NCBI RefSeq assembly: GCF_002802985.1
Contig: NZ_NVPT01000024.1
Coordinates: forward strand, 1-39,729
DNA length: 39,729 bases
Reading direction: 5' to 3'
From: Geodermatophilus chilensis
Lineage (GTDB): Bacteria > Actinomycetota > Actinomycetes > Mycobacteriales > Geodermatophilaceae
Below the pieces are notes generated by a model, which was not told the origin of the DNA, ran no database searches, and worked only from the letters and a program-made list of their open reading frames with translations. Below, in pieces: positions 33,076 through 39,729 of the stretch (positions are counted from its first letter, which is position 1; each line of letters begins with the position of its first letter). The translations under genes were made by a program, and so were the position numbers.

Positions 33076-34407
33076 TCAGTGGAGGCGCAGCGGGCCGCGC
33101 GGCACCCGGCGCAGCCGGTGCAGGTGCGCGGCGACGGCCGGCCGGCTCGGGGCGCCCGGCGGCAGCGCCTCCAGGCAGGCGTGCCACACCACGGCGTCGT
33201 CCTGGGCCTCGGGCAGCCGGGTGTAGCGCAGCAGCAGCTCGGGACGGCGGGCGGCCAGCACGGCCTGCCGCAGCGCCCCGGACAGCCGGTCGCGGGCGGC
33301 GACCACACCGGGCGCGGACGAGCGGGGCAGCACGGCGCCGGGGTAGCGCTCCAGCGCGGGGCCGACGGCGCCGCGGGCGATCAGCCGGCGCACCTGGTCC
33401 AGGTCGGTCTCCAGCGGGCCGGTCAGCCGGTAGGGGCGCGAGCCGAGCAGCTGGGCGCCGACCAGCCGGCGCAGCCGGGACAGCTCGGCCCGCACGGTCA
33501 CCGCGGCGGCGTCACCGGCGTGGCACTCCAGCGCCAGCTGCTCGGCGGTGCGCCCACCGCCGCCGGCCGCCGCCTCGGCGAGCAGGATCAGCAGCTCGGA
33601 GTGGCGCAGCGAGAGCTCCGCGGGGCCGGACGGCAGCTGCAGCCGCGCACGCTCGCGGCCGAGCACCTCCAGCCGCGGCACGGGACGGGCGACCGGGCGC
33701 GGCGCGGGGGCCGCCGGCCGGGCGGCGTCCTCCCGGTGCAGCCAGCGCAGCTCCGCCTCGACGGCGGCCACCGTGGCCCGCACGAGGGTGAGCACCTGCG
33801 GGCTGGCCACGTGGTCGCCGCCGGTGACGTCGATGGCGCCCAGCAGCACGCCGGTGACCGGGTGGTGCACCGGTGCGGCCGAGCAGCTCCAGGGCTGCAC
33901 CGGACGGCGGTAGTGCTCGCTGCCGTAGATCTGCACGGCGTGGTCGAGGGCGAGCGCGGTGCCGGGGGCGTTGGTGCCGGCGACGTCCTCGGCCCACCGG
34001 GAGCCCTCGACGAAGTGCATCGCCTCGGCGCGCGCCCGCAGCCGGCGGTCGCCCTCGACCCAGAGCATCCGGCCGTCGGCGTCGGTGACCGCGACGATCA
34101 TCCGGTCGGCCTCGGCGTCCTCGACCAGCAGCCGGCGGATGACCGGCAGCACCGGTGCCAGCGGGTGCGCCTCGCGGTAGGCCAGCAGCTCGTCGTCGAG
34201 CAGGTCGACCGGCGGCGCGGCGCCGTCGGGGTCGACACCGCCCGCGAGGCTGCGCCGCCAGGAGTCCCAGACGACGGCGCGCACCAGGTCCGGCGGGGTC
34301 GGGCCGGAGCGGGTGACGAGCGCCTCGTGGGCGGCGCGCAGCCGTCGGGTGTGCGCGGGGTCGGGGCGGCCCTCGGGCAGCGCGACCCACGGGTTCAGCG
34401 TCGTCAC
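33076..34407 (-). CDS. GAF-domain transcriptional regulator with C-terminal winged helix
   Basis: A 443-residue regulator. Residues ~60-215 form a GAF sensor domain (DAEADRMIVAVTDADGRML, then GTALALDHAVQIYGSEHYRRPVQPWSCSAAPV), like the N-terminus of AcoR-type activators but without the AAA+ domain. Residues ~245-345 look like an OmpR/BTAD-type winged helix (LSLRHSELLILLAEAAAG...VTVRAELSRLRRLVG). Proteins of this layout often control alcohol or aldehyde dehydrogenases in actinobacteria. GTG 34407 overlaps the mftF stop (GTGA), so it is co-translated with the mycofactocin glycosyltransferase. Ligand and targets are unknown. Confidence 0.85.
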   Translation of the reverse strand: MTTLNPWVALPEGRPDPAHTRRLRAAHEALVTRSGPTPPDLVRAVVWDSWRRSLAGGVDPDGAAPPVDLLDDELLAYREAHPLAPVLPVIRRLLVEDAEADRMIVAVTDADGRMLWVEGDRRLRARAEAMHFVEGSRWAEDVAGTNAPGTALALDHAVQIYGSEHYRRPVQPWSCSAAPVHHPVTGVLLGAIDVTGGDHVASPQVLTLVRATVAAVEAELRWLHREDAARPAAPAPRPVARPVPRLEVLGRERARLQLPSGPAELSLRHSELLILLAEAAAGGGGRTAEQLALECHAGDAAAVTVRAELSRLRRLVGAQLLGSRPYRLTGPLETDLDQVRRLIARGAVGPALERYPGAVLPRSSAPGVVAARDRLSGALRQAVLAARRPELLLRYTRLPEAQDDAVVWHACLEALPPGAPSRPAVAAHLHRLRRVPRGPLRLH

Positions 34408-35945
34408 GTCGTCGTCCGCGGGCTCGGGTCCATCGTCCGCCCATCGTGACCGGTCTCACGCGATTCCACCAGGGAACCGGTGGTGCGCGACCTGTTCGGG
34501 GAGGGCACCATCGGCGCAGGCCCGGCGGGCAGCAGCGCCCGCGCGTCGCGGGCCTGCAGCGCGCCGGTCCAGAGGCCGGCGCCGTAGGCGAGGTCCTCGA
34601 GCCGCCGGCCGGCGGCGAAGCGCAGCAGGCCGACCCGCCGGCGGTGCGGCCACCAGGCGAGGACGGCGTCGGCGACGGCGGCCGCGGCGGCGAGCCGGCG
34701 GGCCCGGGGGGAGACCGCGGCCGCGGCCAGCGCGAGCGGCCAGTGGTGTCGGGTGACGCTGCGCGCCAGCGTCTTGCCCGCCGCGGCGCTGCCCCGGACG
34801 ACGAGGACGGTGGCCAGCCCGACCGGCGGCCGCTGTCCGGGCCGGGCCAGGCGCGGCGCCAGGCGGGCGGTGGCGACGGCGAGCACCGCGGCGCAGGCCA
34901 GCGCACCGGAGCGGCGCCCGGTCAGCGCCAGCGCCCAGGCCGCCGCCGACCACGGCGAGAGCACCACGGGGGCGACGGCGGCGCCGTGCCGCGCGGCCAG
35001 CAGCGCCGCGCCGGTGCCGTAGAAGGCGCGCCGGCGCAGCCACTCCCCGGTCGCCGCGCGGTGCTCGTGGGCGACGGCGGCCGACGGCTCGTAGCGCACC
35101 CGCCAGCCGGCCGCGACCAGCCGCCACACCAGGTCGACGTCCTCGGCGACCCGCATCGACTCGTCGAAGCCGTCGCCGAGCGCGTCCCGTCGGGCCACCA
35201 TCGCGGCGCTGGGCAGGTAGGACACCATCGTGCCCGGGGCGACCGGCGCCGGGTCCGGCCCCATGTCCAGCGCGCTCACCGTGGCCTCGTACGGCTCCAC
35301 CCAGCCGCCGCCGTCCGCCGGGAGCGCGGTGATCCGGGGGGCCACCAGCGCCAGCCGCGGGTCGGCGGTGAGCCGCGCCAGCGGCCCGGACCAGCCCGGC
35401 AGCGGCACGCAGTCGGAGTCCACGAACGCCACGAGCGGGGTGGTCACCGCGCGCAGGCCGGCGTTGCGGGCGGCGGCCGGGCCGCGGGCGCTGGCGTGCC
35501 GCAGCACCCGCGCGCCGTGTCGGCCGGCGACGGCGGTCACCGCGGCCGGGTCGGCGGAGCCGTCGTCCACCACGAGCACGGGGACGGCGGCGGTGTCGGG
35601 GTCGGCGCGCAGCGCGGTGAGCAGCCGGTCGAGCTCGGTCGAGCGGTCCTTGACCGGGACGACGACGGTCAGCTCCCCCGCCGGGACCCCCTCCGGCTCG
35701 GGGTGGGCGAGGCCGGCGTCGAGCAGCCGGGCGGCGAGTGCGGCGGTGGTGGCGTCCCGCACGACGAGCCGGTCGGTGCGCAGCAGGTCGCGGGCACGGG
35801 GCTGGAGGCGCGCCAGCCGCAGCGGGGAGCCGCCGAGCAGCGTCGTCCCCCCGTCGCGGCGGCGGACGCGGGGGTCCAGGCGGACGGCGGTGCCGTCGGG
35901 GAGCCGGCCGGGCGGGGGTGCGGCGACCGAGAGCCCCCTGCTCAT
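34404..35945 (-). CDS. mftF: Mycofactocin system glycosyltransferase MftF
   Basis: A 513-residue GT2-family glycosyltransferase. The N-terminal ~80 residues (LPDGTAVRLDPRVRRRDGG, then LLGGSPLRLARLQP and DAGLAHPEP) are a PqqD-like stretch peculiar to MftF. The GT-A domain follows (LTVVVPVKDRS, VVDDGSADP, VDSDCVPLPGW and AEDVDLVWRL), and then a hydrophobic Ala-rich C-terminal region with membrane segments. MftF adds beta-1,4-glucose units to the mycofactocin redox cofactor. ATG 35945 overlaps the isochorismatase stop, and its own stop overlaps the GAF regulator start. The C-terminal ~40 residues beyond the membrane region are hydrophilic and poorly conserved in appearance. Confidence 0.88.
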   Translation of the reverse strand: MSRGLSVAAPPPGRLPDGTAVRLDPRVRRRDGGTTLLGGSPLRLARLQPRARDLLRTDRLVVRDATTAALAARLLDAGLAHPEPEGVPAGELTVVVPVKDRSTELDRLLTALRADPDTAAVPVLVVDDGSADPAAVTAVAGRHGARVLRHASARGPAAARNAGLRAVTTPLVAFVDSDCVPLPGWSGPLARLTADPRLALVAPRITALPADGGGWVEPYEATVSALDMGPDPAPVAPGTMVSYLPSAAMVARRDALGDGFDESMRVAEDVDLVWRLVAAGWRVRYEPSAAVAHEHRAATGEWLRRRAFYGTGAALLAARHGAAVAPVVLSPWSAAAWALALTGRRSGALACAAVLAVATARLAPRLARPGQRPPVGLATVLVVRGSAAAGKTLARSVTRHHWPLALAAAAVSPRARRLAAAAAVADAVLAWWPHRRRVGLLRFAAGRRLEDLAYGAGLWTGALQARDARALLPAGPAPMVPSPNRSRTTGSLVESRETGHDGRTMDPSPRTTT

Positions 35946-36484
35946 GCGTCGGCCAGGACCTCGGCGGTCGTGGTGACCTCGACCAGCGGGGCGTAGCAGC
36001 CGAGGATCCGCATGGTGTCGTCGTGCGCCTCGTCGTCCGCGCCGGCGCAGGCGTCCGAGACCACCCGGACCAGCACGCCGGCGTCCGCCGCGGGCAGCAC
36101 GGTGGAGAGCACGCAGCAGTCGGTGGCCACGCCGGCGACCGTGACCGGCCCGTCGCCGACGAGCTCGGCGACCGCGGGGACCCACTTGCCGAAGGTCGGC
36201 GCGTCGACGACGGGGTGCCCGCCCGGGTCCTCGGAGAGCTGGAACAGCGGGATGGCGTGCGGCTGGGTGAAGTAGTCGTACTTGGCGTAGTAGTCGGCCC
36301 ACGCGCCGGTCGGCTCGTCGGGGACGACGAAGCGGGTGAAGACGACGCGGTCGCCGAAGGCCTCGACCAGCGAGCGGATGCGCGGGCGGATCTCGTCGAA
36401 GCGCGGCGTCGTCCACGGCGAGGTCGGGTCGCGGAAGACCTCCTGGTAGTCGACGACGACCAGCCAGCCGGACGGGGACCCCAT
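35942..36484 (-). CDS. Isochorismatase-like cysteine hydrolase in the mycofactocin operon
   Basis: A 180-residue isochorismatase-fold hydrolase. The catalytic triad candidates are Asp13 (VVVDYQEVF), the Lys of TFGKWVPA, and the Cys of VATDCCVLSTV, where the cis-peptide pattern before the Cys is typical of nicotinamidase/N-carbamoylsarcosine-type enzymes. The start at ATG 36484 gives the family N-terminus; ATG 36496 would add four residues. It is placed between mftE and mftF, and its TGA overlaps the mftF ATG. I know of no described mycofactocin step for such an enzyme. It may deamidate or hydrolyse an amide or carbamoyl group on the cofactor, or on a metabolite used by the same dehydrogenases. 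Confidence 0.85.
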   Translation of the reverse strand: MGSPSGWLVVVDYQEVFRDPTSPWTTPRFDEIRPRIRSLVEAFGDRVVFTRFVVPDEPTGAWADYYAKYDYFTQPHAIPLFQLSEDPGGHPVVDAPTFGKWVPAVAELVGDGPVTVAGVATDCCVLSTVLPAADAGVLVRVVSDACAGADDEAHDDTMRILGCYAPLVEVTTTAEVLADA

Positions 36485-36522
36485 GGACCGGACCATAACC
36501 CCGGGCGGCCGGGCGCGTTCCG

Positions 36523-37236
36523 TCAGCCGCGCAGCCGGCCGGCGGGGTCGACGTCCCACGCGCGGACGGCGGCGGCCAGCCGCCCGGCCATCCCGGCGAG
36601 CAGCTCCGCGCCCTCCTCCGCCGACGCCCCGGCCGGGTCGCCGAGGACGCCGGTCAGGCTGACCGCGCGCACCCCCTCGGCGCGCAGCCGGGGCAGCAGC
36701 TCGGCGATCGGGGCGGTCTCCCCCGCCACCGCTCGGTCCTCGCGGACCCCGTCCGGTTCCACGTGCAACATGAGTGAGGTCTCGGTGCGCCCGGCGTGCG
36801 CGTCGGCGCCGGCGACGCCGCAGGGGAACCAGGCCACGTCGCGCCCCTCGGCCCGCAGCCGGGCGCCGGCCGTGCGCAGCGCGTCCAGGTTGCCGCCGTG
36901 GCCGTTGATCAGCACCAGCCGTCCGGCCCAGCGGCAGGCCGACCGGCCGTACTCGACGAGCAGCCCGGTCAGCGCCTCGGTGCCGATCGAGACGGTGCCG
37001 GGGAAGTCCTCGTGCTCGCCGCTGGCGCCGTAGGCGAGCGCGGGAGCGAGCAGGGCGCCGTCGAGGTCGTCGACGGCGGCCTCGGCGACGGCGCAGGCGA
37101 CGGTGGTGTCGGTGGCCAGCGGCAGGTGGTGGCCGTGCTGCTCGACCGCGCCGAGCGGCACCAGCAGCAGCGGGCGCTCGGGCAGCTCGGGCCAGGTGGC
37201 GCCGGCGAGCCTCGTGCTGGGGACGGCGTCTGGCAC
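36523..37236 (-). CDS. mftE: Mycofactocin creatininase-family peptidase MftE
   Basis: A 237-residue creatininase-family metallohydrolase. Metal ligands are E32, H34 and H36 (GAVEQHGHHLPLATD, with Asp43), and the later conserved blocks are LINGHGGN and the Glu of HAGRTETSLML. In the mycofactocin pathway MftE cuts the modified precursor MftA to release the C-terminal Val-Tyr dipeptide, which MftD and MftF then process. Its neighbours, an OYE oxidoreductase and MftF, support that role over creatinine turnover. It starts at GTG 37236, nine bases after the OYE stop. Confidence 0.87.
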   Translation of the reverse strand: MPDAVPSTRLAGATWPELPERPLLLVPLGAVEQHGHHLPLATDTTVACAVAEAAVDDLDGALLAPALAYGASGEHEDFPGTVSIGTEALTGLLVEYGRSACRWAGRLVLINGHGGNLDALRTAGARLRAEGRDVAWFPCGVAGADAHAGRTETSLMLHVEPDGVREDRAVAGETAPIAELLPRLRAEGVRAVSLTGVLGDPAGASAEEGAELLAGMAGRLAAAVRAWDVDPAGRLRG

Positions 37237-37245
37237 CCGGGCAGG

Positions 37246-39171
37246 CTAGAGCGCCAGGCCCAGCCGGTCACCGTCCAGGGTGGCCGCGCCGGCCTTCCGC
37301 GGTGCGAGGCAGTCGCCGACCCGGTGCACCTCCAGCCCGCTGCCGCGCAGCGCGGTCCACAGCTCGTCGTCGGCGCGGGGCGGGGCGGCGACCACCACCC
37401 GGTCGACGGTGCGCTCCTCGACCGCGCCGGTCGGGTGGTGCAGCAGTCGCACGGTGCGGCCGTCGACGGCGGTGACCAGCCGTTCCGTCGTCCGCCGGAT
37501 GCCCAGCGTCGCCGCCCGCCGCTCCCAGCCGGGCCGGTCGAGGGTGAGGCCGAGGTTCTGGCCGACGACCAGCGCCGCCGTCACCACCTCGACCGTGCAG
37601 CCGCGCGCGGCGAGCAGCTCGGCGACCGAGGTCGCCGCGGCGGCGCCGAGGTCGTCGACCACCAGGACGTCGCCGGCCGGGTCGGCCGCGCCGGTGAGCA
37701 CGTCCCGGACGTCGACCACCCGGTCGCTGCGGGCTGCCCAGTCCGGCCGCACGGGGCGGGCGCCGGTGGCGAGGACGACGACGTCCGGGGCCTCGGCCCG
37801 CACGCGCTCCGCGGTGGCGCGCACCCCGGTGCGGACCACCACGCCCGCCCGCGCGCACTCGGCGGCGAGGTCGTCGACCAGCGGGCGCAGCCCGTCGCGG
37901 CCGGGGGCGGACGCCGCGACGCGGATCGCGCCGCCGGTGCGGTCGGCCTGCTCCCAGACGGTGATCGCGTGCCCGCGGGCGGCGGCGGTGGCGGCGGCGC
38001 GCAGCCCGGCCGGGCCGCCCCCCACGACGAGCACCCGGCGGCGTCGCCCGGGCACCGGCAGCGGCGCCTCGCGTCCGGCCCGCGGGTTGGTCACGCAGCC
38101 CAGCGACCGGTTCAGGCCCACCCGGCCGACGCACTCCTGGTTGCAACCCAGGCAGCGGCGGACCTCGCCGTCCCGCCCGGTCAGCGCCTTGGTGGCGAAC
38201 TCGGGGTCGGCGATCTGCGCGCGGACGGCGCCGACCAGGTCGCAGTCGCCGTCGGCCAGGGCACGCTCGGCCTGCGCCGGGGTGAGGAAGCGGCCGACGC
38301 CGATCACCGGCACGTCGACCGCGGCGCGGATGGCCGCGGAGAGGTAGCGGGCGTAGCCGGGTGGCGTGGTCATCGGCGGGACGACGCGGTCCAGGGTCGC
38401 CGTGGCGACGCCGACGGTGGTGCTCACGTGGTCGACCAGGCCGCGGGCGGCGAGCAGCCGCGCGGTGGCGACGGCCTCGGCGAGCGTCGTGCCGCCGTCG
38501 CGGCCCTCCTCGTCGGCCAGCCGGACGCCGAGGGCGCGGGCGGGGCCCAGCGCCTCCCGGACGGCGGTGAGCACCTCGACGAGGAAGCGGGCGCGGTTCT
38601 CCAGCGGGCCGCCGTAGGCGTCGGTGCGCCGGTTGGTGGCGCGGGAGAGGAACTGGCGGGCCAGCGAGGACTGCGAGGCCTGCACCTCCACGCCGTCGAA
38701 CCCGGCGGCGGCGCAGCGGGCGGCGACGTCGGCGTACCCGGCGACCAGCCGCGCCAGGTCGGCCGTCGTCGCCTCGCGGGGCACCTCGCGGAACAGCGGG
38801 TCGGGCACCGGGGACGGCGCGCGGACTGGCGTGCGGGTGTGCAGCGAGTCGGACTGGCCGCCGTTGTGGTTGACCTGGGCGAACACCGGCACGCCGTGCG
38901 CGTGGACGGCGTCGGCGACGAGCCGCATGCCGGGCAGCGCGTCGGGGTCGTGCCCGCGGACGAGTTTCTCGTAGGGCCGGTCGTCAGGGTCGGTGGAGAC
39001 CTCCTCGGTGATGACCAGCCCGGCGCCGCCGGCCGCCCGGGCGGCGTAGTAGGCGGCGTGCCGCTCGGTGAACCGGCCGTCGACGGCGTAGTTGGTCAGG
39101 TGGGCGGGGAACACGACACGGTTGGGCAGCGTCACCGGTCCGACCCGCAGCGGCGCGGCGAGGTGTCGCAT
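37246..39171 (-). CDS. Mycofactocin-associated FadH/OYE-family oxidoreductase
   Basis: A 641-residue fusion of an Old Yellow Enzyme TIM barrel (residues ~1-340; FMN region VVFPAHLTNYAVDG, active-site VQASQSSLARQFLS) with a 2,4-dienoyl-CoA reductase-type C-terminal part. The 4Fe-4S ligands are spaced as CLGCNQEC then GCVTNP. The FAD motif is GGGPAGL, followed by an NAD(P)H domain (LATGARPV, VVDDLGAAAATSVAELLAARG). This composition is that of the mycofactocin-system FadH/OYE proteins. ATG 39171 follows GGAGGAGGGG. The open frame continues 5' into adapter sequence; that extension is not real. It diverges from the YchJ-like gene. Confidence 0.87.
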   Translation of the reverse strand: MRHLAAPLRVGPVTLPNRVVFPAHLTNYAVDGRFTERHAAYYAARAAGGAGLVITEEVSTDPDDRPYEKLVRGHDPDALPGMRLVADAVHAHGVPVFAQVNHNGGQSDSLHTRTPVRAPSPVPDPLFREVPREATTADLARLVAGYADVAARCAAAGFDGVEVQASQSSLARQFLSRATNRRTDAYGGPLENRARFLVEVLTAVREALGPARALGVRLADEEGRDGGTTLAEAVATARLLAARGLVDHVSTTVGVATATLDRVVPPMTTPPGYARYLSAAIRAAVDVPVIGVGRFLTPAQAERALADGDCDLVGAVRAQIADPEFATKALTGRDGEVRRCLGCNQECVGRVGLNRSLGCVTNPRAGREAPLPVPGRRRRVLVVGGGPAGLRAAATAAARGHAITVWEQADRTGGAIRVAASAPGRDGLRPLVDDLAAECARAGVVVRTGVRATAERVRAEAPDVVVLATGARPVRPDWAARSDRVVDVRDVLTGAADPAGDVLVVDDLGAAAATSVAELLAARGCTVEVVTAALVVGQNLGLTLDRPGWERRAATLGIRRTTERLVTAVDGRTVRLLHHPTGAVEERTVDRVVVAAPPRADDELWTALRGSGLEVHRVGDCLAPRKAGAATLDGDRLGLAL

Positions 39172-39222
39172 GCATCCCCTCCTCCGCCGGGCCGACGGCC
39201 CGGACGGTAGAGACTCGCAGGC

Positions 39223-39600
39223 ATGGCCCCTCGACGCTGCCCCTGCGGGACCGGCCTGCCCTACGCCGAGTGCTGCGGCCGGCTGCACGACGGCACCGCG
39301 ACGGCGGCGACCGCGGAGCAGCTGATGCGCTCGCGGTACAGCGCCTTCGCCGTCGGCGACCCCGCCCACCTGCTCGCCACCTGGCACCCCTCGACCCGCC
39401 CACCGTCGCTGGAGCTCGACCCGACCGTGCGCTGGACCGGCCTCGACGTGCTCGCCACGACCGACGGCGGGCTGCTCGCGATCGAGGGCACGGTGGAGTT
39501 CCGGGCCTGGTACCGGCACGAGGGCGAGACCGGCAGCCAGCACGAGGTCAGCCGTTTCGTCCGCGTGGACGGCCGCTGGACCTACCTCGACGGACGGTGA
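39223..39600 (+). CDS. YchJ-family SEC-C motif protein
   Basis: A 125-residue protein of the YchJ family. The N-terminal SEC-C zinc motif is C6-x-C8, then C17-C18 (CPCGTGLPYAECCG), the same motif as at the SecA C-terminus. It is followed by the YchJ core (SRYSAFAVGDPAHLLATWHP) and an NTF2-like beta part (EFRAWYRHEGETGSQHEVSRFV) that ends at the stop. The length is normal, so the gene is complete. It starts at ATG 39223, divergent from the OYE gene. The function of YchJ proteins is not established. Only 21 bases separate its stop from the adapter artefact. Confidence 0.9.
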   Translation: MAPRRCPCGTGLPYAECCGRLHDGTATAATAEQLMRSRYSAFAVGDPAHLLATWHPSTRPPSLELDPTVRWTGLDVLATTDGGLLAIEGTVEFRAWYRHEGETGSQHEVSRFVRVDGRWTYLDGR

Positions 39601-39621
39601 GGGGCCGCGGGTGCTCTCCCC

Positions 39622-39729
39622 CTGTCTCCTATACACGTCGGACGCTGCCGACGACTCTTTACGTGTAAGTCTACACGGTCGTCGGTGCACTAACAAAAAA
39701 CGACAAAGACCATGCATGCAACACAAAAA
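39622..39729. other. Sequencing-adapter read-through (Nextera transposase end), not genomic
   Basis: From 39622 the sequence matches 30 of 33 bases of the Nextera mosaic-end/read-2 adapter. An 8-base block (CTCTTTAC) sits where the i5 index should be, one base from the reverse complement of index N505 as I recall it. A degraded copy of the flow-cell primer and then A-rich homopolymer follow. The base composition breaks sharply from the GC-rich genome. This is untrimmed adapter that became part of a contig end, with several errors as in low-quality read ends. No gene should be called here. Confidence 0.95.

Noticed and set aside
39172-39726. The OYE frame stays open upstream to 39726 with its own Met
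   Set aside because: The extension runs antisense through the YchJ-like gene and into adapter sequence. ATG 39171 has GGAGGAGGGG before it and gives the family N-terminus.

Overview
The window is very GC-rich DNA with strong G/C bias at third codon positions, many GTG starts and many 4-base ATGA/GTGA overlaps. The gene set includes mycofactocin genes, an IdeR-type iron box, a NlpC/P60 hydrolase and a CoxG fusion. This points to a high-GC actinobacterium; Geodermatophilaceae (Blastococcus, Geodermatophilus, Modestobacter) is my best guess, an inference that was not tested. The piece looks like an assembly contig: it opens inside an mscS gene and its last ~108 bases are sequencing-adapter read-through, not genome.

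Layout. 1-7.3 kb holds a truncated MscS channel, a coupled one-helix Pro/Thr-tail protein, a zinc alcohol dehydrogenase, a probable hotdog-fold protein, a gamma-carbonic-anhydrase-like protein, an APC permease, a secreted NlpC/P60 hydrolase and two small conserved-looking genes of unknown function. 7.5-11.6 kb holds a coupled tldD-tldE protease pair, followed by a long hairpin, and a flavin monooxygenase whose 3' end contains a perfect 38-bp palindrome. 11.6-18.6 kb holds a lipoprotein and a group resembling the E. coli ynjB-C-D-F locus: a MerA/Lpd-like disulfide reductase, a CDP-alcohol phosphotransferase (YnjF-like), a binding lipoprotein (YnjB-like), two permeases (YnjC split in two), an ATPase (YnjD-like) and a coupled cupin. 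18.6-25.5 kb holds an orphan radical SAM enzyme, an MBL-fold hydrolase, an MTA/SAH-deaminase-like amidohydrolase, a DedA-HAD-alpha/beta-hydrolase operon chained by 4-base overlaps, and an AlkZ-like glycosylase.

25.5-30.5 kb (minus strand) is a molybdenum-hydroxylase operon, small-large-medium-CoxG. The large subunit carries the form II motif AYRGAGR, so its substrate is probably not CO. A 10-codon reading frame sits just before the medium subunit and ends on its start codon. The divergent intergenic region carries a strong IdeR-like iron box in front of a siderophore-binding lipoprotein, and a weaker one nearer the hydroxylase operon.

31.8-39.2 kb (minus strand) is a co-directional run: FadH/OYE oxidoreductase, MftE, isochorismatase-like hydrolase, MftF glycosyltransferase, GAF regulator and MFS exporter. 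It looks like the late and accessory part of a mycofactocin (peptide redox cofactor) locus. The precursor and radical SAM genes mftA-D are not here. A YchJ/SEC-C protein and the adapter artefact end the window.

I saw no rRNA, tRNA, CRISPR array, transposase or phage gene.
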